Shown piece by piece: positions 36,952 to 48,320 of a DNA stretch of 64,000 nucleotides; the first letter of the stretch is position 1, and each line of letters begins with the position of its first letter. The position numbers and the translations under genes were made by a program. The notes beneath the pieces were generated by a model, which worked only from the letters and a program-made list of their open reading frames with translations, was not told the origin of the DNA and ran no database searches. Origin of the DNA: Primula veris (Eukaryota > Streptophyta > Magnoliopsida > Ericales > Primulaceae); the NCBI GenBank assembly GCA_963682055.1, contig OY821750.1:30140402-30204401 (forward strand). Reading direction: 5' to 3'.

Positions 36952-39900
36952 CATGCGTGAATGGGATCTACAAGTTTTTGTTTTTTTTTTTGCATTTTCG
37001 TCTTCTCCATATTAAAACACAGTTTGTGTATCAATTTTATCCCTTCAATTTTCGTACTAGGAGATTAGGGGTCGAGACAAAACATTTTTATTATTACTAT
37101 AATTTGCGTATTTTTTTTTAGCTGAATGATTATTAGTAGCAGGGTCGGCCCTAATGTGATTACAAACAAATCTTTTGCTTAAGTGTCGATGAACCGAAAA
37201 GTTACCAGGAAATAATACATAAGTAATATTTAAAAACAAAAAAAAACTGATTCTCTTTGATTCGGTAAATAGATCTTATTCTCCTTGAGTATGGGTTTAT
37301 ATTATGTGTCAAGATAATATTCCGTTATATTATGCTTAATGTTAAATTTTTTTGCTTTTCTTTTTGTTTGTAGATGTTGACTGTCCTTCATTTTGTTTAT
37401 GCTGAGATATTTACATGACTGAAAATGATATTTTGTTTATCTTTTGCAATATTTTGACTACGGTTTTTCCGTTATGGCTAAACATCTGAATACGAAAAAT
37501 TTAATGACAACTAGTTAACTATTTAATTAGCCTTAACATGCTTTTAGTATGCTTATGTAGGAATCGGGTATAAACTGCGTGAAAGGCGTGGGCATAGAAG
37601 TCGATGGCTTGGCTTTAACACCCGAGATGTGCAGAAAAAATATTATATGGGTGATGACTAAAATCCAAGTCGAAATTGATTGCTACCCAACCAGGTAAAT
37701 TCCTACCAGGCTACCATTTTTAGCCCTTATATTACTCTTGTGTACTTTATTCTAGAATGAATTTAATTTTTAAGTAAATTTATGGTGTTGCCATCTATTA
37801 GCTATGATCAAAAAAATTAATTGGTAGTTAGAGATCGTGAAAGAACCAGTCCGTTGCTTGTGAATTTTTTTTGAGCAAATCTGTTACTTTCTACTTTCTA
37901 GTGATAGTGACAAATCTATCAATTTTATTTTTTCAGGATTAACAGTGGTTCCGTGAAAAAATAGTCAGGGCTAATTTTTTTTATTTATTTAACTTTGGAT
38001 TAGTTAAACCCTATTATTAATTAAGAGTATTTCAATTTTTGAAATTCTTCTCGCTACGGAGTCTTTGTCGGAGATTCATTAAGCCGCAACAAGCAATTTC
38101 ACCTTTCAATTTAAATTTATTATCAGTATTCTCTCTTTGATTCATAATACTGAACACTTTTATTTAATATTTTCCCCAGTGTAGAGACATTTTTACTGAC
38201 AATTAATGGTAAACAAAATGACTTTCAACTTTTTAGTTTTCCTCTTTTTTATTTTCTACAAGCGCACATACCTTGTAATTAAAGCGAAAGAATAAATGAA
38301 TAATAGTATGACACATAATGATTTAACAATACATAGAAACATCTACAAATGATCATTAAATATTTAAGGTGCTCTTACCAAATATTGTCGAATGTTGTAG
38401 TAATAGTCACTAATATTTAAATCAAAATATTGGCTATTCTGTCACGGACTTAATTAATAGCAACCCTTCAAGTCAAGCGGGTATAAGTGGAACATGCACC
38501 ACCTTAATACATTATGCATGTGAATTGTGACCTTTTAAGGTTACTTTAATAAATGTCAAAAAATGCTAAAAAGGGACCTGTGGATGTTAAATATCTATAG
38601 CGACATCTAGCTGAATAAATTTTGGATTAAAATTTAATGGTTCAATATATACGTTTCATTTTTTCCTAGAATTAACATATGGTAAGGTAATACCGCGTTA
38701 TCATCATCGTTCATGATGTATTCTGTCGAATTATTCTCAGCGGAGATTTTGTGGAAATTGACAATTGGAGTGCGTCGTTGGGAAGGACTGGTATAAGGCG
38801 CGACTCGCTTATTCGGGATTACAAAACAGGAGTAACACTTTTGCGAGCATCTAGGTAGTACACTTTATTTGTTGCTAAAAATCTGCAAATTTTCTAGGCT
38901 ACTGTGTCAGGGGATTACACAATCGTGAGAGTTCCAACTAAGATTAAAGATTTTCTTTCTGCAGTTACTGGCTATTTATGAATCAAGAGACAAAAAAAAT
39001 AACAAGAATTCCGGATGACCTTCGGGAGATATCCGCTCCTTATTTGATTGATTCGGATCCTATTGTCAAAGATCATAAGAAGGAATTTCCGAAACTGGAC
39101 GAAACCACAGCTGATTTCGTTCGTGGTGGCCTTAAGGTGACTTTTTGGAGCTATTTTCTCAAGTAACACAATAATTAATAGAAGAATTGCTAATAATTTT
39201 TCTTAAAGAAGTTGCATATTTTACTCAATGTTTCTCACCATTTTTTAATTTAATGTGGCATGTGATATTGCTTCAGCCAAGATGGATCGATTTAGATGGC
39301 AATCAACATGTCAACAATGCCAAATACATTGGATGGATCTTTGAGGTAATTTTTCAAAATTCTTTTAAAACCGAAAGCTAATAGCTCAAAGTTTAAAAAG
39401 AAAAATATATCTTCCTCAAGACTATACAAATACTAACATTCTTCACACAATTTGCATATGACCTTACTTTCAGAATTTCAGTTATACTCATTCAGTTCAC
39501 CTCCTATACCTTTAATCTTTATGTCAATTAGCTCATTTGTCTCAAAACATTAATCTTTCATAATCTTAATTATTACCAGCATGAAAATCCTCAAGAATAC
39601 TATTTTACACTTTATGCTCTCAGCAGTTATTTACAGTTCCCCCCCTACATATTACATTTTATCTCTGCTAACCACTTTAACTTTCAGTTTATCCAGCTTT
39701 CCCACTACAATTTTAGTAATCTGTCGATTGAGACCATCTATTACCAATTTGATAACGTTCTCATTACTAATTAGCTGTTGTATGCGTTACACAGACAGTA
39801 CCTTGTTCAGTTTTGGAGAACTATGAGCTTTGTAGCATAATAATGGAGTACAAAAGAGAGTGTCATCTGGACAGTGTGGTGCAATCCATGACCAGTACTA

Positions 39901-40034
39901 ATGCTGTATCGACGAATGACGGGCCTGTAATTGACTGCTCACATTTACTCACACTTGAAAGTGGATCTGAAATTATGAAGGCCCGAACTTCTTGGAGGTG
40001 CAAATCATCTCATGTACTACAAAATCCATTTTAG
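35520..40034 (+). CDS. FATB-type acyl-ACP thioesterase, copy A, complete, six exons
   Basis: Exons 35520-35861, 37561-37694, 38741-38854, 38965-39136, 39277-39345 and 39795-40034 join in phase to 1071 nt (356 codons plus TAG) with GT-AG introns. FATB enzymes hydrolyse saturated acyl-ACP in the plastid stroma, releasing free fatty acid for export. Exon 1 begins with a Ser/Ala-rich stretch (MVAIRASSGFFSAAS) like a transit peptide, then enters the first hot-dog domain (QYFPIRSYEIGPNG). The second hot-dog domain holds the catalytic set Asp 261, Asn 263 and His 265 (LDGNQHVNN) and Glu 299 and Cys 300 (YKRECHLD), the positions known for the family. IPDDLREI and TADFVRGGL favour FATB over FATA. The protein is about 50 residues shorter than usual (about 410) and lacks the N-terminal hydrophobic segment (LPDWSMLLAAITTIF in typical FATB). 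It has a near-identical neighbour, copy C. Expression and substrate are unknown. Confidence 0.9.
36917..36949. repeat. (TA)n microsatellite in intron 1 of FATB copy A
   Basis: An uninterrupted TA run of about 32 bases. It has no counterpart at the matching place in copy C, which is otherwise alignable on both sides. Confidence 0.9.
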
Positions 40035-40079
40035 TACATTCGTATTCAATGACAATATACGAATACTAGTAATTTTATA

Positions 40080-40172
40080 CTCTCTCCGTTCTAAATCAAC
40101 TATCTGGTCTTATTATAATATAGCTCAGATATTTTCGAGAAAGGGGACACAAGATATTAGACCGAGAGAGAG
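40080..40172. mobile_element. Short Stowaway-type MITE just downstream of FATB copy A
   Basis: It starts CTCTCTCCGTTCTAAATC and ends GACCGAGAGAGAG, flanked by TA (40078-40079, 40173-40174). The inner arms CTATCTGGTCTTAT and GATATTAGACCG also pair. At 93 bp it is a deleted copy, starting 45 bases after the stop and probably in the 3' UTR. Confidence 0.65.
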
Positions 40173-40174
40173 TA

Positions 40175-41280
40175 TAACCTTCAAATGTTATACTATTGTC
40201 TTAAAACTTTGGTACTGTTCTCAGTCAGTGAGACATTTTTAGACTTGCTTCATATTAACTGTTAGTGAGTTTTTTTTGTTTCGTAAAATCCTATGATTTT
40301 AATTACTAGTTAACCAGCAACCATGGTAAAAAAGAGAATTCAGGGTAACTAGTAGATCCTGATAAATAAAGACCGTGACCCTCTTGTACATATTTTATTT
40401 GACTTCCAATCAGTGTCGATCTAACTGCTATAAGCGTCTTAGCGATTTATTTATTTTGCGAATATTTGAGAATATTGGCATGCCTATTTTTGGACATAAC
40501 CTTGATAATGTATTTTTGAGATTAGGTTCAGGTTGCTAACGTGTTTCCAGAATTTGACTAGGACGGTTCTTGTTTTAATATTGTGATTAAATGCTTATTT
40601 ATCGCTTGATGTTAATTTTAATCACAATCTGCCGGTGATGAGCTATGACTCGCATACTAATAATGTTATGGCAGTGGGGTTTTAGTGTGATGGTAATTGG
40701 ATGTATTCAGGGAGGGTGCTGAATAGTTCGGTTTGTGATTATTTTAGTTTATATTCATAACTCGTGTATATGAGTTATATATGAGTTTAAATGGACGTCG
40801 TAAGCATCTCCTATTATATTTGGTTTTGAAATCTTTATGATTAATTCATGAATGAATATTGAAAGCTTTTTATATATTGGTCCAACTGCATATTGGCTGC
40901 TTCTATTAGTTCTGACCCCGTGTTGGCAGAGGTCTTTCTATTTTCTGCCACTTTTGATGACGTAGTAAAGAAATTTGTGGTACAAGGCCATTAAAATATT
41001 TAATGCATAATGGTTATTTATTTGTTAGAAGTTGTGAGCTGCTAATTTGATTTGACATACCGTTTATGGATGTGCCGTATATAAGCTTGTGTACATGTCG
41101 TTTGAGCTTATTGAATTAGTAGTTTGTGCTAATTATATTTTCTAGAATTCTAGAACTTTTTATTTATGAGAAATAATTTGGTTAGAGACTAAATTAAATT
41201 ATATTGTTAATTGATTTATACATGTTTATTATTTTCATGTTAATAAAGTACTAACAATTTCCAATGAGTTTTTTATGTAG
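40175..41280. other. Downstream intergenic DNA, no gene seen
   Basis: AT-rich sequence with scattered stops in all frames. No thioesterase exon, transposon end or strong repeat was recognised. It may include the left part of the decayed retrotransposon that follows. Confidence 0.4.
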
Positions 41281-44200
41281 GCATGGATCTCTACAATTAA
41301 ATTGGAGGATGAATGTTTTCGAAATAGTTCGTGTAAAACTATTAATTTGGGGCTTACGAAAGAACTAGTTTCGAAATAGTTCTTGTAAAACCATTTTCTG
41401 ATTTTTCAGAATTGGGGCTTACGACAGAACTGGTTGAATTCTGAGATTGTTCTGTGTAAAATCAGATTTATCTGGTGTTTACGGCTGAATAAATCTTTCA
41501 GAATTTGATAATCTTTTTCGGGAATGAACTAGAATACTCTTGCAAAATCAGTTTCTTGAAACCATGCGTGGTTATAGAAATTTGGTGTTTGCGAATGAGG
41601 AGTTTTAGTTTCATTTTTCGAAATTAGATTGTGGGTGTTTGTTATTTGAGATAACAAACAGTTTCCTACGGGAAATGTCCGGAACACAATGGGTGCTGGA
41701 ACTGACCAGAACATTATGGGTGCCAGTGTAACTCCTATTAATTTTGCATGAGTGCATATTAATGACGGGGGTTACAAATTTTAAACGACCATTATTAAAT
41801 ACATTTATGTGGTGAAATAATGGGTCGTAACTCATTTTAGTTGTGATTTATTGCAATTTAATTTGGAGGGTTACAAATTTTGTAACGGTGATCATTAATA
41901 AGATTAATGACGAGTATTTATAACTTCTTATTAATTGTGGTTTAATCGCAATTTAATTTGGAGAGTTATAAATTATTGTAACGACAGTTATTGTTGACAT
42001 TTATGGAGAGTTTTATTAGCTAACTATGAATTGCAATAACGAGTCGGTTACTTATTTGGATGAAAGGTTATTTAATAACCAAATTTGTTCATCCAAAAGC
42101 AAATAATTTGATGATTAACAAATTATAAATGACCGTTGAGTTTATTTTAAGAATAAACAAATATCGGCTAATTTATTATTTGTTGAAATAATATCTTATT
42201 AATTTGCTGAAACAACATTTAATAATTTGTTGAAATTAACATCTTATTTATTTGTTGGAAAAAAAACATTTAATAATTTGTTGAAATAACATATTATTAA
42301 TTTGTTAGTAAAACATATTGTGAATATGTTGAGTTTGCTATTATTGAGAATAGTAATTTAGTAATATTATATTACTATTATTGGGGGAGAACCCCAAGGG
42401 TCCCACAAATGTGGGGTAACCCGTTGATCCTGTAGATCGAGAATCTAAACGTACCCCATAACGTCTGCGGGCAAGTGGGAGAATATCTAACGGTTTATTG
42501 GTATGGATTTAAAACGTCTAAAATAAATGATATTGTTCATTTACCATCTTGAAACCGATTAAGTTTCTCTATAACAGTGTGCATGTTCTGAGTGAGGACA
42601 AAGGGAATGCACGAACTGTGGGGGCGTTAATGTGAGAAAACGTTTGGAAATTCACTAACAAGTGCAAGCATACAAATCTGAATCATGACTAGTGGTTTTT
42701 AAAATCTAAAGGGTAGTAGCCTTTCGGTAGCCAAAACAGTAGGATCAAATTGTGATAAGTTTGCTTGTTTGTGGCAATACATGAGTGACTATTTGTTCAA
42801 AATGAGCATTTTAGTCGATACTCTTGTGGTCAATAATGACATGTTGTTTTATTCAACTAAGTCACTAATTTGACATGATATAGTAGGTCTTGAAAATATA
42901 AAACCATAAATGTTTTATTTTTTTAAATCTATTATTTAAATTGAAACACAAATATGAGTTTGTGTTTGAAGCAATGTATTGCTAAGTCTTCAGTTCGAAG
43001 TTTCGAACGGAGTACATAACCAAATGGTTCGATGCATTTGAGATGAGTGCAAAAGCAAGAAGGGTTTAAAAGATATTTCCTCAATTTATTGATGGATGCA
43101 TTAAACACTGATATGTCTACTTGATGAGAAGTAAAGATAAATCAGTCGAGATATTCATTCAAGTAAGAATGAATACGTGAATTCTATTGTTGAAGATTAA
43201 GGCTTGTCAGAAAACATGTTTAATCATGCGTGTTCTGTTGTGTTAATCTACCAACTTTAATCCAATGATTAAGTGTTAATCATTAAATGATAGACTAATT
43301 TTGGAAGTGTTAGATATTGTCTAACTAGTTCCGAAATGGTATATTCACATGGATATGAATACATGATCAGTGTGATTGAAACGGTGAATATGAGACACCG
43401 TTCACATAATTGTGTTGATGGAATGACACCAATCGTTAAAGAACGACTTATTATGCTCTCGAGCAAAAATGTAGTTCTTAAACGATGAATATCATGTTGA
43501 TAAGTTCAGGATTAAACTCTGAATTTGTACGGGAAGTGAGCTTTCCGCAAGCTATGTGTTGAACAAACTATCGCTTAGGAAGTTGTACCAAACAGTCAGA
43601 ATAATAGAAAGCATGGTGCCTGACTATAATTTCGTGAAAGTTTGGTGCTACCTAAGAAAGGTCTCAATCTTGTTCCTTGAAGTATTTGGATAGGATCGAA
43701 AATGGTAGATTGTGTGTTCATCGGATAAGCACAAAATATAGTGCTGATCGGTTTCTAGTGCATAAGGCATATGGCTTTAAAGTGTATATAGAACATTGTT
43801 TTATGCATGAGAAGCATATTTTCTAAAAGAGAAGCTTTTCCGCAAAAACTCTAATGCCAGACGAGTGTGATCAATACGTTGAGGGTTCAAAGCATTACGC
43901 TACCCAAGACAAGTGAACACTCAAACGGTGCTGGAAAAGTGGGAAATTGAATCTTGTAAGGAAGATGAAGTACCTTGGCATGGCAAAAGGGTAAGTAATG
44001 AAACTTCTTTTGTCCCTTGACCTTCATGAGTGAATGTGAATCGACGATATTGAAATAATCAATGTTATCCATATAATGTGTATATGGGAAGATGCCATTA
44101 ACAATGAGGTTGATAGGCACGTGAGAAATAAAATCAATTACTTTAAGTAAACTTACGGTTTTGATAATTTTAATGTCTATACTCTAATCTCTATGAAAAG

Positions 44201-45556
44201 ACGCATCATTAATTAATGAGAACATGTGTTTTATAAATAGAGATCTAGAGAATTAGGAACAACCCATTGGGTCGTGGTTCCGTGTAAAGTAAGTCAAGGT
44301 GCAAAAACTTGTTAAGTCACTATATGGATTAAAACAAACACCTAACTTATCATATGTAGTCTCTTGTGCGTCAAGAACTGCACTAGACCAGATATAGCCA
44401 ACTCAGTGAGCATTCCGAGTAGATTTGCCAATGAAGCTTCTCAGATACATGAGGTATACTGCCAATCATGAACTGCATTATACGAGATGTCCAAAATATT
44501 TGGAGGGTATTTTGATACCAAGTTTCTCGAACTTTAACAGTACAAGGTCTATGAGTGGATATGTTTGTACTTAAAGAGGGTGCAGTCTCATGGAGGTCTG
44601 TGAAACAGACATGCATACGTGGATCAACTATGAAATCAGAATTCATAATGTTGTAGACACTGGAAAAAGGCAGATTGACTGAGAAGTTTTGGGAGGTATT
44701 CCAAGTGGCCAAAATCTGTTCCCGCAATAAACGTGTACTGCTGCAGTCAGTTAGTTATTAAACGGGATCAGAATAATTTGTATAATGGAAATTCCCGACA
44801 AAGTCATGATATATTCGTCGAAGACACAAATCCGTAAGAGGAATTGCTAGCAAAAATTATGGTATCCATAGACTTTGCAAGGTATAAGGATAATAATGCG
44901 GATCCATATACAAAATGCTTGACTCGTGGAGGAGTCGGAGCATCATCGAGGGAAATGGGGTTGAAGCCCAATAAATTGGAAACCTTCACATAAGCTACCC
45001 AACATGTACTGGAAATTTCAGTCTCTGGTTCAATGGGAAAACTGAACTGTGCGGGTTACCGAACAAAGCACTCGAGAACATAAGTTCTCAGCCCATTTCT
45101 ATGATGAAAGAGTGATAGACCTATACCATTTTAAGGGTGAGCATGGGGCTCTTAATGAATCAAGTATCTCGAAGGTCGAGTGGGGTGAGTCAGGACACAT
45201 TTGACTTGAAAATCACCTATAACGAGTGTGTATGGCCGATACTATGTGATGAGCTAGGGCTAAATCGCTAGAGCACTCGGTTGAATTTGCCAAGGCAGTC
45301 CAGGGCCAAATATGGACAACAACCAAAGGGCTCAGTAAGTGGTGTAGAGAGAACACTGTGTGAGTATTACCCTGGTATGCACAAACGCTAAAGGGTTCAA
45401 GGCTTTAAGGCTACCCAATAGTAGCATATCAGATTTTACATCACTATGGCAGGTTCAAGGCGTGCGCTACCTGTCCTTATGCAGTGAATTCTTGTGGTTC
45501 TCTCGATTGCATTTAGTTGCACATTGCAAGTTTTAGATCGCATTCATGTGGGAAAT
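41281..45556 (+). mobile_element. Decayed Ty1/copia retrotransposon, internal region
   Basis: Polyprotein pieces can be read across frameshifts and stops, in the usual order. There is an end-of-integrase segment at about 43610-43760 (FVKVWCYL, then VDCVFIG), a reverse transcriptase lead-in at about 44090 (WEDAINNEVDR), and RNase H pieces at 44380-44470 (TRPDIANSVS), 44545-44570 (SMSGYV) and 44890-44930 (DNNADPYTKCLTRGGV). Much of the reverse transcriptase is missing. 41700-42480 carries diverged direct repeats (GGGTTACAAATTTT type) and no coding. The left boundary and 5' LTR were not found. No frame is functional. Confidence 0.7.
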
Positions 45557-46080
45557 TGTTGGAAAAACATGTGGTTTTATTTGAGTGAATGCTTAGTGGT
45601 TACAAAAAACCATTCATTCTCCCCATTTATGTGTCTTTAATTGTAAAATGAGTTACAAAGAAAAAGGTTTAAAAAGGATGGTCTTGGTCCATTTTTATAA
45701 CACTTTTTCAAGACAAGTTTCATACATGGCATATACACATGCACACATACACATGCATACATATAGAGAGGGAGTACCGCACCACCAACGGCCCGACCGT
45801 TACTCGGTGCCGTTTCCGCCGAGTCACATGTGATAGACGTTGTATCTTGGGAACGAAGTGCCCCATTTAGCCAGAAGCAGAGGTGGCGGGGCAAATATCG
45901 TTTAAGGGAAACTGCTTGCAGTTACCTCGTCTCAGACTTTAGTCCATTTCAGTATCATTTACATTATTTTATGTTAAATCTTGTATTTGATATTTATATA
46001 TTTGAGGAAAGCATTTTCTGTTTATTTGTCCATTTCTTTTTTCATAGAAATTATTGTGTTTATTTACAACGTACCCAACA
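45557..46080 (+). mobile_element. 3' LTR of the decayed copia element
   Basis: It begins TGTTGGAAAAACATG and ends ACGTACCCAACA, giving the inverted TGTTGG/CCAACA ends of a copia LTR (524 bp). The bases just before it (CATGTGGGAAAT) form a polypurine tract. No second copy was found in the window. Confidence 0.6.
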
Positions 46081-46294
46081 GTTAAAACCCTCATATATTT
46101 TACCATTAAAAGACCTCATAATGGTAAGCATGGATAACTCATTATAAACCACAGAATATATCATATTTTAGTCGATGTGGGATAATTACTCTAACACCCC
46201 CCTCGTTCGTGACCCGACATTTCAAGGGTCCTACGAGCGGACATATTAAATGGATGAAAGTGAACCCAACATCGCTAGACCCGCTCTGATACCA
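46081..46294 (-). mobile_element. TRIM-like LTR fragment with primer-binding site and polypurine tract, minus strand
   Basis: On the minus strand, TGGTATCAGAGCGGG (46294-46280) matches the initiator-Met tRNA primer-binding site of plant LTR elements. About 80 bases later comes GAACGAGGGGGG (polypurine tract), then at 46196 TGTTAGAGTAATTATCCCAC, a typical start of a very short LTR that runs about 115 bases to the 524-bp LTR. The internal region is too short for genes. The partner LTR expected at 46295 onward is not there; a different sequence is (next entry). Confidence 0.5.
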
Positions 46295-47044
46295 TGTTAA
46301 GAATAATGATCGGGGGTTGATCGCAAACCTTTTAAAGAGAGAAACTTTAAATATAAAATAAAATGTATATTGGTCAACCAAATTTACAATGTATACAAGT
46401 GAGTATTTATACACTAATCAAACTAAATAACTCTATGTATCTCAAACCTTTTTTTTTTGCCTTTATGACATTTTCGGTCCGTAGTGGCCATTTCATTTGG
46501 CTCTTAGTAGCTTTTATACCCATAGTTAGGTTGACTTTTATGGCTTTGATGTTTCAGTCGTTTGTAACCATTTTATTGGCAATTTAGCCATTTGATACAC
46601 ATTGTTGGCTTGTTCGAGTGGCGTTTGTTTCCTTTTATGGCTTTGATATCGTGTTTTATGGCGTTTTAGGTCGTTTGTGACCATTTGATGCCCATTGTGG
46701 GTTGTTTGGCCCGACGTGGTCATTTGTTGTCGATTGTGGCATTTGTTTGACCCTACGTGGTCTTTTATAGCCGTCTGTGGCATTTGTTTGATCCTACGTG
46801 GTCTTTTATAGCCGTTTGTGCCATTTTATTTTGTAACTCATTTTATGTGCAAGTTGGAGATATTTGCAATATCTTCCAAATTGATTGGGCGTGTTGAGAT
46901 ACATAGAGTTATTTAGTTAGATTAGTATATAAATACTCACTTGAATACATTGTAAATTTGGTTGATCAATATACATTTTATTTTATATTTAGAGTTTCTC
47001 TATTTAAAAGGTTTGCGATCAACCTCCGATCATCATTCTTAACA
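46295..47044. mobile_element. 750-bp element with 150-bp terminal inverted repeats (TGTTAAGAAT...ATTCTTAACA)
   Basis: The left arm (46296-46445) and right arm (46894-47043) are near-perfect inverted complements over 150 bp, including TGATCGCAAACCTTTTAAA/TTTAAAAGGTTTGCGATCA and ACTCTATGTATCTCAA/TTGAGATACATAGAGT. It starts TG and ends CA like an LTR, and the minus-strand primer-binding site abuts its left end. The centre (46446-46893) contains diverged repeats with TGGCATTTGTTTGA and CTACGTGGTCTTTTATAGCC. No coding capacity. Confidence 0.75.
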
Positions 47045-48320
47045 AATTACGAGTACACCAACTTTTTGTGTGTGGAAAAGACACTAAAGTGTAACTTTTT
47101 CCCTCGGGTCACAATTTTGAGTTTTTCAAATCATAATTATTCCGACTGACGTGATTAGATTCCCAATTTACGTAATCCAGGGTTGTCAACTGATCAAGCT
47201 TCTTGATTAAATGAAAATGTATAAACTAAAGAATTAGAAACTGAAAATGTATAACCTTGGTAAGAGTCATATCTGGTAGTCTATTAATTTTACGAATGAT
47301 CATCTTTACAAGTTAAAGAATTAGAATAAGCCTTTTATTAATTCTCTTTATTCTGTAGGATGACAGTCGTATCATTTCGATCGTCCTATTATATAATTGT
47401 ATTTGAAATCTATATGTGTAACTTAGTGCATGATATGAAAATCAAATGGGAGTACTTAATTTGCTAATTATAAGCTAAAGTCGAATAAACAAAATGTCAA
47501 CTGTTACGGGTATTTGGTAGTTTTGATACTTCGATAATGTCAATCTACGCTTTGAACCAAGTCAAGTGACACCTACTAGTTATCCGAATCTAGAAAATAA
47601 CGATATACTGAATAAATACACACTACTATACATAGGGAATGGATCAGATGGGACAGTCGGATCGCGTTCACCCACCTTTAAAAAAATTTACCGAAAAAAT
47701 AAAATTTCTCCATGTATTTTGATCAAATTTGTTTAAAAAAAGCTTTCGTGTCCCTTCCCCTTATTTCCAAAAAAAATATTTATATATGGTAAGAATTTTT
47801 TTATATAGAATATCGGCCCCTCACACATGAAGTTTTTGGTTCCGTCATGGCACGCATGTACACATATAATACTTTACATGTAAGGGAATTGTTTGTCATC
47901 ACCATTAACTTCTCTTGGTTTGACATAGTGTATTGGAGATGTCAAATCTCTTCAAGTCACTGTTCATTAATAGTAGTTTAACAGGAGAAACTTTAGTAAA
48001 AGCGTCGAGGTACAACATGAAGTACATTAACGCATTTGGTATTTTCTCACCATTTTCTTCGTAATACATGTCTAAATTCCATTGAACAATTCCAACTAAA
48101 GAAACCTCTTTATCTAAAATGTTATTAAAAACAATCTCATTTTAGATAGAGAGACTTACAAATATATAAATAGTTACATAATAATCAACTTAATTACAAA
48201 AAAACACATCTATGTGTATTTATTTACAATTACCCCATATACTTATTTACAATTAGTTACATATGTCATAAAAAATAACAAAATATACAAAAATAAATCA
48301 TAAATAAAAAATTCAAAATT
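47045..48320. other. Intergenic DNA, no gene seen
   Basis: AT-rich sequence with no readable exon or defined repeat. No thioesterase exons 1 to 3 were found here that could belong to the exon 4-5 relic further right. Confidence 0.4.

Noticed and set aside
39581..39826. 81-codon open frame before the last exon of FATB copy A
   Set aside because: It is intron 5 read through; the acceptor at 39794 and the phase of exon 6 explain the coding part.
35520..40034. FATA-type (oleoyl-ACP) thioesterase
   Set aside because: IPDDLREI, TADFVRGGL and LENYELCSI match the FATB pattern better than the FATA pattern.
46142..47149. Open frames of 60-90 codons in the 46-47 kb region
   Set aside because: They lie in the inverted arms and centre of a non-coding element; the two arms give near-identical peptides.
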